From NCBI GenBank assembly GCA_041569895.1, contig JBFFXF010000062.1, forward strand, positions 1-30,303: a DNA stretch of 30,303 bases, written 5' to 3'. Under the pieces are notes generated by a model. The model was not told the origin of the DNA, did not search any database, and saw nothing but the letters and a program-made list of their open reading frames with translations. Source of the DNA: JBFFXF01 sp041569895 (GTDB lineage Bacteria > Planctomycetota > UBA8108 > JACQVS01). The position numbers and the translations under genes are program-made. Below, piece after piece: positions 1 through 9,665 of the stretch (within the stretch, counting starts at the first letter, position 1; each line of letters starts with the position of its first letter).

Positions 1-1275
<1,275 letters not shown>

Positions 1276-1303
1276 GGTCAGGTGCTCCTGCCGTTCGCCC
1301 TGG

Positions 1304-3022
1304 TCAGACGACGGCCTCCAGCTCGCTCTCCCTGTCACTCTCCGTCTCGCGCTCGTCGGCGGGCGCGTTGTGGGCGGGGAAGACGATCGAGAACCGCGTC
1401 CCCTTGCCCTCCTCGCTGCGGACTCGGATCGTCCCGCCGTGGTCGTGCACGATGCGGTGGACGATCGCCAGCCCGAGTCCGCTGCCGCTCTCCCGGCTCG
1501 TGAAGAACGGCGTGAAGATCTTGTCCAGCTTGTCGGCGGCGATGCCGACGCCGTTGTCCTCGACGGCGAGCTCGATGCCGGGCGTCTCGTTCCCTCGCGT
1601 CACGGCACCGTCGGTCTGGAGCAGCGGTTGACGTCTCACCACCACGCGGACGACGCCCGTTCCCGGCGGCGTGGAGAAGAGCGCGTTCAGACCGAGGTTC
1701 ATCACCACCTGCTGGATCTTCTCGCGGTCGCCGAGGATCTGCATCTTCCCGGTGGCGCGCTCGAACTCGATCGAGCGGTCCTGGAAGCTCTGGTGGTTTC
1801 TGAGCAGGATGAGGGTCGCCTCGACAACCTCCACGACGTCGATCGGGTCCGTCGGACGCGAGCTCTTCCGTGTGTAACACATGAACTCCTCGATGATCCG
1901 GTCGAGCCGGTCGGACTCGCGGCAGACGATCTCGACCAGCCGCGAGCAGCCGCTGTCGTCGAGCTGCATGCGACCGATCTCCTGGACGCAGCCCCGGATC
2001 GAGGCCAGCGGATTGCGGATCTCGTGCGCGATCCCGAGCGACATCTCGTAGAGCTCCTCGAGCTGCCGGATGCGCCGTTCCGCCTCCTGCACCTCCTTCT
2101 TGAGCGCCAGGTCGGTGAACAGCCCGATGCGGCACCGCAGTCGGCCGCGCTCATCCGTCACGCTGGTCACGGTCACCTCGATGCTCTTCGACTTGCCGGC
2201 GTCGGTGTTGATCTCCACCTCGGATCGCCAGTGGTCGCGGTGCAGCAGCGCGTCGCGGACGGGAAGCAGGGCGTGGTCGAGCACGTGCTCCAGTCGCGCG
2301 CCCACCGGAACCAGATCCGGTCTGAGGCCGAATATCTTTCGCGCCTCGCTGTTCAGCAGCAGGACTCGACCGTCGCGGTCGGTGGCGATGATTCCCTCGC
2401 ACATGTTCTCGAGGATCTCGTGGTGCAGCTTCTGGACACGAATCAGCCCGGTGGAGATCTGCGACCCGAGGATGGCGACCATGTGGAGGGCGAGTCCGAC
2501 GGCGATCAGATACGTGAGTACGAAGTTGAACTGGTGTTCCTTGAATGCCCACGGCATCTCGAGCGAGTCGACCGGGAAGTAGCCGTACGCGTGTCCGAGG
2601 GTGGTCACCGCGAGGAACGTCGTCGCGAGGCTCGCGAAGATGATGGCGCCGCGCAGCGAGACGACGTTGCACGCGCTGAAGAGCGCGACGAAGAGGATGG
2701 GACAGAAGACGCTGGCCACGCCGCCCGTGGCGCCCGTCAACAGCGCGCCGACAACGAAGTCCACGGTCACCTGCGACTGCAGGAACCAGGGCTTCCGCCC
2801 CCAGCGCGCGAAGCTGATGAGCGACAGCAAGCCGAAGACCAGGTAGGTGCCGAGCAACGTGTAGAGAAAGCGGAAGGCCGGCTCCTTCCGCGTCGGCTCG
2901 ATCCCGACCTGATAGACGGCCACCAGCCCCAGCGCCATCAGAACGATGGCGAACCGGAAGATGAGATACTTCTCGATCCGCCTGCGCTGCAGGCTCGGCT
3001 GCTGGAGCAGGTCCACGATCAA
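1304..3022 (-). CDS. pilS: Membrane sensor histidine kinase, PilS-like
   Basis: This is the sensor kinase partner of the adjacent response regulator. The N-terminal 190 residues hold about six hydrophobic segments (roughly 18-38, 50-71, 85-106, 107-123, 125-145, 166-187). A PAS domain (about 203-310) and a short coiled linker follow. The dimerisation/phosphoacceptor helix has H333 in AHEIRNPLAS. The ATPase domain has an N box around N442-N446, G1 DNGVG (489-493), F box FTPFF and G2 GSGLGL. The layout of six membrane helices, PAS, HisKA and HATPase matches PilS of the type IV pilus PilS-PilR system. The start appears to be TTG, preceded by a GGGGG run a few bases upstream; the frame holds no upstream ATG before the previous gene. 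It is cotranscribed with pilC upstream (71-bp gap containing a strong hairpin) and pilR downstream. The signal sensed cannot be told; in Pseudomonas, PilS senses pilin itself. Confidence 0.92.
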   Translation of the reverse strand: MIVDLLQQPSLQRRRIEKYLIFRFAIVLMALGLVAVYQVGIEPTRKEPAFRFLYTLLGTYLVFGLLSLISFARWGRKPWFLQSQVTVDFVVGALLTGATGGVASVFCPILFVALFSACNVVSLRGAIIFASLATTFLAVTTLGHAYGYFPVDSLEMPWAFKEHQFNFVLTYLIAVGLALHMVAILGSQISTGLIRVQKLHHEILENMCEGIIATDRDGRVLLLNSEARKIFGLRPDLVPVGARLEHVLDHALLPVRDALLHRDHWRSEVEINTDAGKSKSIEVTVTSVTDERGRLRCRIGLFTDLALKKEVQEAERRIRQLEELYEMSLGIAHEIRNPLASIRGCVQEIGRMQLDDSGCSRLVEIVCRESDRLDRIIEEFMCYTRKSSRPTDPIDVVEVVEATLILLRNHQSFQDRSIEFERATGKMQILGDREKIQQVVMNLGLNALFSTPPGTGVVRVVVRRQPLLQTDGAVTRGNETPGIELAVEDNGVGIAADKLDKIFTPFFTSRESGSGLGLAIVHRIVHDHGGTIRVRSEEGKGTRFSIVFPAHNAPADERETESDRESELEAVV

Positions 3023-3064
3023 TGTCCCCCATGACTCAGACCCAGTTCCCCCGCCCGGTCACAG

Positions 3065-3085
3065 GGCCCGGCGTGTCGCCGGACC
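3065..3085 (-). other. Intercistronic stem-loop between pilC and pilS
   Basis: GGCCCGGCG and CGCCGGACC form a 9-bp stem (one G-U wobble in the minus-strand RNA) closed by a 3-nt loop. It lies 9 bp after the pilC stop and about 40 bp before the pilS start. No U tract follows, so it does not look like a standard terminator. It could stabilise the 3' end of the pilT-B-C part of the message or lower read-through into the regulatory genes. Structure is read from sequence; function is inferred. Confidence 0.5.
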
Positions 3086-3093
3086 CCGCTCGG

Positions 3094-4350
3094 TCACTTG
3101 CCGCTGAGCGATCCGACCATCTTGAAAATCGGCAGGAAGATCGCCATGACCATGCCGCCGACCAGGAAACCCATGACGCCGATCAGCAACGGCTCGATGA
3201 GCGATGTCAGTGACTCGACGGTCGTCTTGACCTGCTGGTCGTAGAAGTCCGCGATCTTGCCCAGCAACGACTCGAGCGCGCCGGACTTCTCACCGATGGA
3301 GATCATTCGAGTCACCATCAGTGGAAAGACCCGGCTTCGCGCCAGCGGTTCACCCAGTGTGTCTCCCTGTCGCACGCTGTCGCTCGCATTGTCAATGGCG
3401 TTCGACAGCAGCTTGTTGCCGGTCGTCTCTGAGACGATCTCCAGCGCGCCGAGGATTGGAACACCGCTCTGGATCAGCGTTCCGAACGTGCGCGAGAACC
3501 GCGACAGCGCGACCTTCAGGAAGAGCGGCCCGAAGATCGGCATGCGTAGCAGCATCCAGTCCTTGAGGTACGCGCCGTGCGAGGTCTTGAAGTACGACCA
3601 GATCCCGACTCCGAGCGCGACGCACACGAGCGACCAGATCAGGAAGTTCTCCTTGAGGACGAGCGACGTCGCCAGCAGCGCGGTCGTGACTCCCGGCAGC
3701 TCGACGTCCATGCTGTTGAACATCTCCTCGAACTTCGGAATGATGAAAACGAGGAGGAAGAGAGTGATGCCCAGGACCATCACCAGCGAGATCACCGGAT
3801 AGGTCATCGCCGACTTGATCTCCGCCTTCAAACGCGCGGACGCCTCCTGGTACTCGGCCAGGCGCAGTAGCACGATGTCGAGCTGACCGCTCGCCTCGCC
3901 CGCCCGGATCATGTTGACGTAGATCTTCGGGAAGACCCGCGGGTACTTGCCCATCGCCTGCGACAGGTCCTTTCCGCTGCGGACCTCCGTGACGATGTCC
4001 TGGAGGAGGAGACGGAACCCGAAGTTGTTGGTCTGCTCGGCGAGGATCTCGAGCGCCTCGACGAGCGGGATACCCGAGCTGATCATGGTGGAGAGCTGTC
4101 GAGTGAAGACCACCATGTCGTTGGTCTTCACCCGGACCGCCGAGGCCTTGACGCTCTTCTTGCCGCCGACGGAGAGGCTGAAGAACCCGCCTCCTTCCCC
4201 GCCGCCGCCGCCGCGCTTCTGGGCCAGGCCGATGATGATCAGACCCTGGCGTCTCAGGTCGCCGACGGCATCGGTCTCGTTCTGGGCGTTGATGCTCCCG
4301 GTGACCATCTTGCCCTGAGGATTTTTTGCCTTGTAGTGGAACTGAGGCAT
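3094..4350 (-). CDS. pilC: Type IV pilus inner-membrane platform protein PilC (GspF family)
   Basis: PilC is the inner-membrane platform on which the PilB and PilT motors act. The 418-residue product is close to the usual family length of about 400. It begins with the typical FHYKAKNPQGKMVTGSI segment followed by helix-rich GspF domain 1, including GIPLVEALEILAEQ and the FPKIYVNMIRAGEASGQLD motif. The second GspF domain repeats this pattern (SGVPILGALEIVSETTGN and MISIGEKSGALESLL). Three hydrophobic helices are visible at roughly residues 185-207, 236-254 and 385-410. A glycine-rich stretch near residues 47-55 is an unusual low-complexity insertion between the N-terminal strand and the first domain. 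The gene starts at ATG 4350, 47 bp after the pilB stop, and pilS follows. It could also be a type II secretion GspF, but pairing with both pilB and pilT favours a type IV pilus. Confidence 0.95.
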   Translation of the reverse strand: MPQFHYKAKNPQGKMVTGSINAQNETDAVGDLRRQGLIIIGLAQKRGGGGGEGGGFFSLSVGGKKSVKASAVRVKTNDMVVFTRQLSTMISSGIPLVEALEILAEQTNNFGFRLLLQDIVTEVRSGKDLSQAMGKYPRVFPKIYVNMIRAGEASGQLDIVLLRLAEYQEASARLKAEIKSAMTYPVISLVMVLGITLFLLVFIIPKFEEMFNSMDVELPGVTTALLATSLVLKENFLIWSLVCVALGVGIWSYFKTSHGAYLKDWMLLRMPIFGPLFLKVALSRFSRTFGTLIQSGVPILGALEIVSETTGNKLLSNAIDNASDSVRQGDTLGEPLARSRVFPLMVTRMISIGEKSGALESLLGKIADFYDQQVKTTVESLTSLIEPLLIGVMGFLVGGMVMAIFLPIFKMVGSLSGK

Positions 4351-4397
4351 CGTCTCTGTCTCACCTCGAGTGGGAAATCCCTTCTCCGATTCTCATA

Positions 4398-6119
4398 TCA
4401 GTCGCCAACCGTCACACGGAGGATCTCCTCGATCGTGGATTTTCCTCGCATCAGGTTGAGAATGCCGGCACGCCGCAGCGTGATCATCTTTTGCTCGAGC
4501 CCCTTCGCCCGGATGTCGAGCGCCGTCGCCCCGTCGACGATGAGCCTCCTCATCGGCTCGTTCAGCGGCAGCGTCTCGAGGAGGGCGAATCGACCCTTGT
4601 ACCCACCGGCGCAGCGCGGGCAGCCGACCGCCTCGAAGAGCTGGATCTTCTTCGAGAGGTCTTGCTCGAGGAACCCGAGCTCCAGCAATCGATCCTTGGC
4701 CGGCAGCTTCTTCATCGGGCGCTTGCACTCCGAGCAGAGCCCTCGCGCCAGACGCTGCGCGGCGACGCACATGACCGATGACGCGACCAGGAACGGGTCG
4801 ACACCCATGTCGACCATTCGAGTGATCGTCGATGGCGCGTCGTTGGTGTGCAGGGTCGAGAAGACCAGGTGACCGGTGAGCGCCGCCTTGACGGCGATCT
4901 CGACCGTCTCCTGGTCGCGGATCTCGCCGAGGAGAATCGTGTCGGGGTCCTGTCGCAGGATCGATCGCAGCGCCGCCGCGAAGGTAAGTCCCCGCTTGAC
5001 GTTGACCTGCACCTGGTTGACGCCGGCGAGCTGGTACTCGACAGGATCCTCGACGGTGACGATGTTGTCCTCCGGGCTGAGGACCTCCTTGATGGCCGAG
5101 TAGAGAGTCGTCGATTTTCCACTTCCGGTCGGTCCGGTGACCAGCAGCATGCCGTAAGGCTGGCTGATCGCGAAGCGGATGTCCTTGAGCGCCTTCTCCT
5201 CGAATCCGAGGTTATCGAGACTGAGGCTCAGGTTGCTCGAATCGAGAATTCGAAGCACGATCTTCTCGCCGTGGATCGTCGGCAGGGTCGAGACACGGAA
5301 GTCGACCTGCCGGCCCTCGATTCGCAGCTGGAACTTGCCGTCCTGCGGCTTGCGGCGCTCGGCGATGTCGAGACCGCACATGATCTTGATACGGCTGGCG
5401 ATGGAGTTCGCCATCTTCTTGGGCGGGCTGAGCGCCTCGCGGCACACGCCGTCGACCCGGTACCGCACACGGATGATCTTCTCCTGCGGCTCGATGTGGA
5501 TGTCGCTCGCCTTCGACTTGAGCGCGTTGTAGATGATCAGGTTGACCAGCTTGACGACGGGGGCCTGGTCCTCGCCGCTCTCGTCGTCGATGTTGAGGTC
5601 CTCGACCTGGTCCTTGTTCTCCTTGATGTCGATATCGGGGTCGGTCATGTTGTCCAGGAAGTCCTGGACCATCTTGCCGCCCTTGTTGTAGATCTCGGGG
5701 ATCGCCCGCTTGATGCTGACGTCGGTCGACAGCACCGGACGGATCGTGCAGCCCGTGACGATCTGGATGTCGTCGAGCTTCAGGATGTCGAACGGATTCG
5801 ACACCGCGAGCGTCAGGATGTTCCCCAGCTTGAGGATCGGGATCACCTGGTAGTAGTTGGCCAGGTTCTCCGGCAGGAGCTGCCTCACCGCCTCGTCCGG
5901 GGCCAGCTTGAAGACGTTGACGGGAGGCAGGTTGGTCTCCTCCGCCAGCGTCAGGATGAGGTTCTCCTCGCCGATCTTCGAGTCCTCGATCAGGACCTCG
6001 GTGAGCGACTTCTCCTCCTGGCTCGCCTTCTGGATCGCGGACTCGAGTTCGCTCCTGTCGAGCTTCTTGCGCTTCTCGAGGATCGCGGCTAGCCGCTTGT
6101 CGAACTTGCCGATCGCCAT
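4398..6119 (-). CDS. pilB: Type IV pilus extension ATPase PilB (GspE/PilB family)
   Basis: This is the cytoplasmic hexameric ATPase that drives pilus assembly. The 573 residues are the full family length. Residues 1-145 form an MshEN/GspE N-terminal domain, of the kind that in other PilB/MshE proteins binds c-di-GMP or the platform complex. An acidic linker follows (about 158-185, rich in D and E). The motor core has Walker A GPTGSGKST (329-337), an Asp box around 353-361, Walker B ILLGEIRD (395-402) and the His box TGHLVFSTLHTND (415-427). A tetracysteine zinc site is complete (C462, C465, C500, C503), as in most PilB/GspE and unlike PilT. The ATG at 6119 follows an AGAGGG sequence. It lies 32 bp after pilT and 47 bp before pilC, so the three are very likely one operon. 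Whether the MshEN domain keeps the nucleotide-binding motif was not resolved. Confidence 0.96.
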   Translation of the reverse strand: MAIGKFDKRLAAILEKRKKLDRSELESAIQKASQEEKSLTEVLIEDSKIGEENLILTLAEETNLPPVNVFKLAPDEAVRQLLPENLANYYQVIPILKLGNILTLAVSNPFDILKLDDIQIVTGCTIRPVLSTDVSIKRAIPEIYNKGGKMVQDFLDNMTDPDIDIKENKDQVEDLNIDDESGEDQAPVVKLVNLIIYNALKSKASDIHIEPQEKIIRVRYRVDGVCREALSPPKKMANSIASRIKIMCGLDIAERRKPQDGKFQLRIEGRQVDFRVSTLPTIHGEKIVLRILDSSNLSLSLDNLGFEEKALKDIRFAISQPYGMLLVTGPTGSGKSTTLYSAIKEVLSPEDNIVTVEDPVEYQLAGVNQVQVNVKRGLTFAAALRSILRQDPDTILLGEIRDQETVEIAVKAALTGHLVFSTLHTNDAPSTITRMVDMGVDPFLVASSVMCVAAQRLARGLCSECKRPMKKLPAKDRLLELGFLEQDLSKKIQLFEAVGCPRCAGGYKGRFALLETLPLNEPMRRLIVDGATALDIRAKGLEQKMITLRRAGILNLMRGKSTIEEILRVTVGD

Positions 6120-6151
6120 CGATTCAGTTCATCCCTCTCGGGCTGGTTGTT

Positions 6152-7219
6152 TCAGGATTGACGCTGGAAGATCCGCCTGAGGTCTTCCGGATCGGTCGTC
6201 CTGTTGAGCGCCTCGTCGTACGTGATCAGGTGTTGTCGGTAGAGGTCGAAGAGGGCCTGGTTCATCGTCTTCATGCCGTACTTGCCGCCGGTCTGGATGA
6301 TCGACGTCAGCTGGTGCACCTTGTCCTCGCGGATCAGTGTCCGGATCGCCTGCGTCGCGATCATGATCTCGCACGCGAGCACCCGGCCGCGGCCGTCGGC
6401 TCTCGGGACCAGCTGCTGGCAGAAGACCGCCTGCAGCGTGAACGACAGCTGCGTGCGGATCTGCGCCTGCTGGTGGGACGGGAAGACGTCGATGATCCGG
6501 TTGATCGTCTGCACCACCTCGTTCGTGTGCAGCGTCGCGAACGTCAGGTGGCCCGTCTCGGCGATCGTCAACGCCGCGGAGATGGTCTCCTGGTCGCGCA
6601 TCTCGCCGATCATGATCACGTCGGGGTCCTGGCGCAGGACGGTGCGCAGCGCGTTATTGAAATTGTGCGTGTCCGCCGTGACCTCGCGCTGGTTGACGAG
6701 GCAGCACTTGTTGCGGTGCACGAACTCGATCGGGTCCTCGATGGTGATCAGGTGGTCGTTCCTGGTGCGGTTGATGTAGTCGAGCATTGCCGCGAGGCTG
6801 GTCGACTTGCCGCTTCCGGTCGCTCCCGTCACCAGGACGAGACCCTTCGGCCGCATGCAGATGTCCTCGCACATGTCGCCGGGAAGGCCGAGGTCGGCGA
6901 TCGTTTTGATCTCGAACGGGATGACTCGCAGCACGGAGGCCACCGTGCCACGCTGGTAGAACACGTTCGTGCGGAATCGCCCGAGACCGGCGATACCGAA
7001 TGACATGTCGAGCTCGTGTTCCTTCTCGAATTTGAGGATCTGCTCGTTGTCCAGGATGCTGTACACGAGCCGCTGCGTCGTCTCGGGATCGAGCACCTCC
7101 TGCTCGGTGCTCACGAGGCTGCCGTTGATGCGCATCATCGGCGGCGCGCCTGCCGAGATGTGCAGGTCAGATCCTCTCCTGTCGACGAGTTGCTGGACCA
7201 GTTCCTCGATCGTGACCAT
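6152..7219 (-). CDS. pilT: Type IV pilus retraction ATPase PilT
   Basis: PilT powers pilus retraction, which underlies twitching motility and DNA uptake. The product is 355 residues from the ATG at 7219, chosen because GGGGAG lies just upstream and because MVTIEELVQQ with SDLHISAGAPPMMRING is the usual PilT N-terminus; family members run to about 345-370 residues. An in-frame ATG at 7333 would add 38 Arg-rich residues with no family character. Walker A is GATGSGKST (132-140), Walker B VIMIGEMRD (201-209), and the His box reads TGHLTFATLHTNE. The PilT-specific C-terminal motif is present as AIRTLIRE (consensus AIRNLIRE) at 291-298, which separates it from PilB. It lacks the tetracysteine site. 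It is the first pil gene of the pilT-B-C-S-R string, about 315 bp downstream of the OmpA-domain gene. Confidence 0.96.
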   Translation of the reverse strand: MVTIEELVQQLVDRRGSDLHISAGAPPMMRINGSLVSTEQEVLDPETTQRLVYSILDNEQILKFEKEHELDMSFGIAGLGRFRTNVFYQRGTVASVLRVIPFEIKTIADLGLPGDMCEDICMRPKGLVLVTGATGSGKSTSLAAMLDYINRTRNDHLITIEDPIEFVHRNKCCLVNQREVTADTHNFNNALRTVLRQDPDVIMIGEMRDQETISAALTIAETGHLTFATLHTNEVVQTINRIIDVFPSHQQAQIRTQLSFTLQAVFCQQLVPRADGRGRVLACEIMIATQAIRTLIREDKVHQLTSIIQTGGKYGMKTMNQALFDLYRQHLITYDEALNRTTDPEDLRRIFQRQS

Positions 7220-7533
7220 GCCACTCCCCTGCTTGGTGAGACCCGGCGTTTTGGAGCGACCCACGAGCGGATGTCGCGCCCGGACGGACCGTTCCCGCAT
7301 CGAGACCACGCCTCCGGCGGGCTCGGACGCCACGGAAGAGTAGCATCCCCGTCGTAAATTGTCGGTTGACCGGGTTTATGGGAAGCAGACGGGCCGTGAT
7401 GGCAGTCTCACGCAGGTTTCGCGGAGTGACGCGGAGTGTCAGGCGGGAATGCGACGGGAGGGCGCAGAGCGCGCGGGGGGCGGACCGCGCCCCGCTCCCG
7501 CGAGGGGAACGGGGCGGGCTGGCCGAACGGAGA
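7220..7533. other. Non-coding gap upstream of pilT
   Basis: No convincing gene lies in these 314 bp. The stretch holds a strong hairpin next to the end of the OmpA-domain gene (7488-7516) and an imperfect 10-bp tandem duplication at 7421-7440 (GCGGAGTGAC then GCGGAGTGTC). By default it should hold the leader and any internal promoter of the pilT-B-C-S-R genes. I could not find a well-spaced sigma-70 pair or a sigma-54 -24/-12 element in it by eye. Confidence 0.5.
7488..7516 (-). terminator. Terminator-like hairpin after the OmpA-domain gene
   Basis: CGCCCCG pairs with CGGGGCG, continues through a G-U wobble and TCCC/GGGA, and closes with a 5-nt loop, giving about 12 bp of very GC-rich stem. 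It starts about 17 bp after the TGA of the gene ending at 7534. No U tract follows, so termination would be non-canonical or the hairpin may protect the 3' end of the message. Confidence 0.45.
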
Positions 7534-8235
7534 TCAGGCGCTCTCGTCGAGGATGAGGATCTCGACGCGGCGGTTGCGGCTCTTCGACCGCGCCGACGAC
7601 CCGGCCTCGCGCGGCCGATAGTATGCGAAGCCGGCGGGATAGACGCGGTGCGGGCTGACGTTGCCGCTCTCGACGAGGTATCGGACCACCGAGCAGGCCC
7701 GCGCGGTGGAGAGCTCCCAGTTGGTCGGATAGAGGTTCCGCACCTTGCGGATCGGCGTGTCGTCGGTGTGGCCCTCGACGCGGATCAGCTTGCCCGCATG
7801 TCGCGTGTTGAGTATGCGCGAGACCTGCGAGAGGATTCGCTTGCCCTCGCTGGACAGTGTCGCCTTGCCGAGCGGGAAGAACACCGCGTGGTCGAGACGC
7901 ACGACCGTGCCCTCGTCGGTCTTCTCCGCCTCGAGGCCCATGTCGGTGAATTCCTTCGTCGCCGACATCGACGCCGTGACGATCGCCGTCTTGGGCGCGC
8001 TGTCGCCCCGGTCACGCAGGCGCGCGATCTCCTCATCGCGTGACTGGAGCTGTCGCTCGAGCTCGGCAACGTCCTGCTCGAGCTGGTTGTAGCGACTGAC
8101 GAGCCGCTCGTTGGCCTCCTTGAGACGACGGTTCGACTCCTTGAGCTGGGTCAGCGTGCAGCTGCTCGAGGAGACGAGGAGCGCGGCCATGGCGGCCACG
8201 AGGCAGGACGACCTCAGAACTGAGATCCCGGACAT
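7534..8235 (-). CDS. OmpA-domain envelope protein (probable lipoprotein, MotB/Pal-like)
   Basis: This is a 233-residue exported protein that should anchor to peptidoglycan. It starts at ATG 8235, preceded by AGGAGGTG at ideal spacing. Residues 1-26 are a signal sequence ending in VSSSSC, a weak lipobox, so lipidation is plausible but not certain. Residues about 28-75 form a charged heptad-like coiled coil (LKESNRRLKEANERL and onward). The C-terminal OmpA domain (about 95-230) shows GHTDDTPI, NWELSTARACSVVRYL and the terminal NRRVEI; the conserved D and R that bind diaminopimelate in OmpA-like domains are both present. It resembles the soluble part of MotB, but no MotA lies nearby and the transmembrane helix is replaced by a signal peptide, so a flagellar role is not supported. 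It sits between pilD and pilT and may help fix the pilus machine to the wall (inference). Confidence 0.88.
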   Translation of the reverse strand: MSGISVLRSSCLVAAMAALLVSSSSCTLTQLKESNRRLKEANERLVSRYNQLEQDVAELERQLQSRDEEIARLRDRGDSAPKTAIVTASMSATKEFTDMGLEAEKTDEGTVVRLDHAVFFPLGKATLSSEGKRILSQVSRILNTRHAGKLIRVEGHTDDTPIRKVRNLYPTNWELSTARACSVVRYLVESGNVSPHRVYPAGFAYYRPREAGSSARSKSRNRRVEILILDESA

Positions 8236-8477
8236 CGAGACACCTCCTCTGCGGCGCCGTCGAAACGGTGCTCGTCGACGCCATTTCTCTTCAACGCGTG
8301 GTTCTCGGCACGCGTCTCTTCTTCTTCCCCGGGGCCCGCGACTCGGGTCGCGGAGGCGCCGGCGGGTGTCCCGGCCGGGCGCTCCCCGGGCGCGCTCACG
8401 ACGGGTTCTTGTCGCAGAATGGCTTATCGGAAACAAGTATTTTTTTGGAAATTCGCCCTCTGGCGGGGGCTCCAACG

Positions 8478-9608
8478 TCAGCGGAACAGCCCGAGGTACC
8501 ACTCGAACGCGCGCCGGAGCGCCGCCGGGAAGAGGATCACCAGCAGGCAGCCGAGCGAGAGGAACGGCCCGAACCAGAGGTAGCGGCTCCTCGTGATGGC
8601 GAGCCGCGCCACGCCCACCATGGAGCCCAGCAGGCACGCGAGCGCGAACCCGGCGAGCACGCCGATCCAGCCGGCGAAGCCGCCCAGGAGGCCCATCAGC
8701 TTGACGTCACCGAATCCCATCGCCTCCTTGCGAAAGAGCACGCGACCGGCGATCCCCACCGAGAGCACGAGCGCCGATCCCGCCGCCATGCCGGCGAGCG
8801 CCGATGCCAGACTGATGACGCGCGGGTGGAGCGCCCACTCGGGGCGCACCGCCACGGCCCACGCGACCGGCACGACGGTGCCGGCGAGAACGCTGGCGAG
8901 CGCGCCGTCGCGCAGCGGCTTCGGCTCGCCCGGATGCGTCAGGCGCCAGTAGAGCCGGAATCCGTGGAGCCCCGCGGTGGCGCCCGCCGCGGCGAGGACG
9001 GCGCCGACGAGCGCCGCCGGCTCCGGCTCGCGGAGAAAGCCGGGCACGAGATCGGCCGCCGCGAGCCCATCCCCGGTGACCGCAAGCAGGCGCCAGATCG
9101 TCCCGTCGGCCGGACGCGTGTGCAGCTCCGGCACGAGCAGCGCGACGGCGGGAACGAGCATCATGCCGCCGAGGGTGATCTCGTCGGGGAGGATGCGCAG
9201 ATCGATGTCGATGAAGGACGCGACGACGAGCGCCGAGACCAGCGCGCCGAGCACCAGGAGCTCCGGCCAGCGCGGATCACCCGGGTCGAGGAACTTCGCC
9301 GCCAGCACGGCGAAGAGCATCGCGGTCAGCGCCTCGACGATGAGGTACCGCACCGAGATCGGCGCGCGGCACGCCCGGCAACGACCGCCGAGCGCCAGCC
9401 AGCTCAGCATCGGGATGTTGTCGTACCACGGGATCGCGGCGCCGCACGCGGGGCAGTGGGAGCGACTTGGCGACGAGAGCGACAGGCCCTCGCGCGGCAA
9501 GCGCCAGATGCAGACGTTGAGGAAGCTGCCGAGCGTCGCCCCGAAGATGGCGGCGAACGAGATCGCCAGGAAGTAATAGACGGGGTCGAGCTCCGCGAGG
9601 TCGAACAC
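8478..9608 (-). CDS. pilD: Prepilin peptidase PilD (A24 family) with long central insertion
   Basis: PilD is the inner-membrane aspartic protease that cleaves type IV prepilin leaders and, in bifunctional members, methylates the new N-terminus. The N-terminal part shows GSFLNVCIWRLP and a tetracysteine cluster (C52, C55, C77, C80). The two catalytic aspartates are D134 (in FIDIDLRILPDEIT) and D301 (in MGFGDVKLMG). The 376-residue length exceeds the usual 250-290 because about 165 residues separate the two aspartates, against about 65 in well-studied enzymes; the extra part is Ala/Leu-rich with added hydrophobic segments. The start is GTG 9608, with AAAGGTGA just upstream and a 57-bp gap after aroK. 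It should mature the substrates of the pil genes downstream. Whether the methylase activity is kept cannot be told. Confidence 0.93.
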   Translation of the reverse strand: MFDLAELDPVYYFLAISFAAIFGATLGSFLNVCIWRLPREGLSLSSPSRSHCPACGAAIPWYDNIPMLSWLALGGRCRACRAPISVRYLIVEALTAMLFAVLAAKFLDPGDPRWPELLVLGALVSALVVASFIDIDLRILPDEITLGGMMLVPAVALLVPELHTRPADGTIWRLLAVTGDGLAAADLVPGFLREPEPAALVGAVLAAAGATAGLHGFRLYWRLTHPGEPKPLRDGALASVLAGTVVPVAWAVAVRPEWALHPRVISLASALAGMAAGSALVLSVGIAGRVLFRKEAMGFGDVKLMGLLGGFAGWIGVLAGFALACLLGSMVGVARLAITRSRYLWFGPFLSLGCLLVILFPAALRRAFEWYLGLFR

Positions 9609-9665
9609 GCTTCACCTTTCTCAATGGCCCGGCATCGAAATCGAATCACCGGCCGCCGGCTCAGC

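Noticed and set aside
7220..7333. Extended N-terminus for PilT from ATG 7333
   Set aside because: The 38 extra residues are Arg-rich and unlike any PilT, while the ATG at 7219 has a good ribosome site and the family N-terminus.
7421..7440. Tandem GCGGAGTGAC/GCGGAGTGTC as a regulator site
   Set aside because: Only two imperfect units in a gap with no other signal; too little to assign a role.
7534..8235. Flagellar stator MotB
   Set aside because: The N-terminus is a signal peptide with a possible lipobox, not a proton-channel helix with the conserved Asp, and no motA is adjacent.
8430..8477. Terminator after pilD using the run of seven T/A near 8440
   Set aside because: The only nearby stem is 4 bp (CGCC/GGCG) and the minus-strand transcript has an A run, not a U run, after it.
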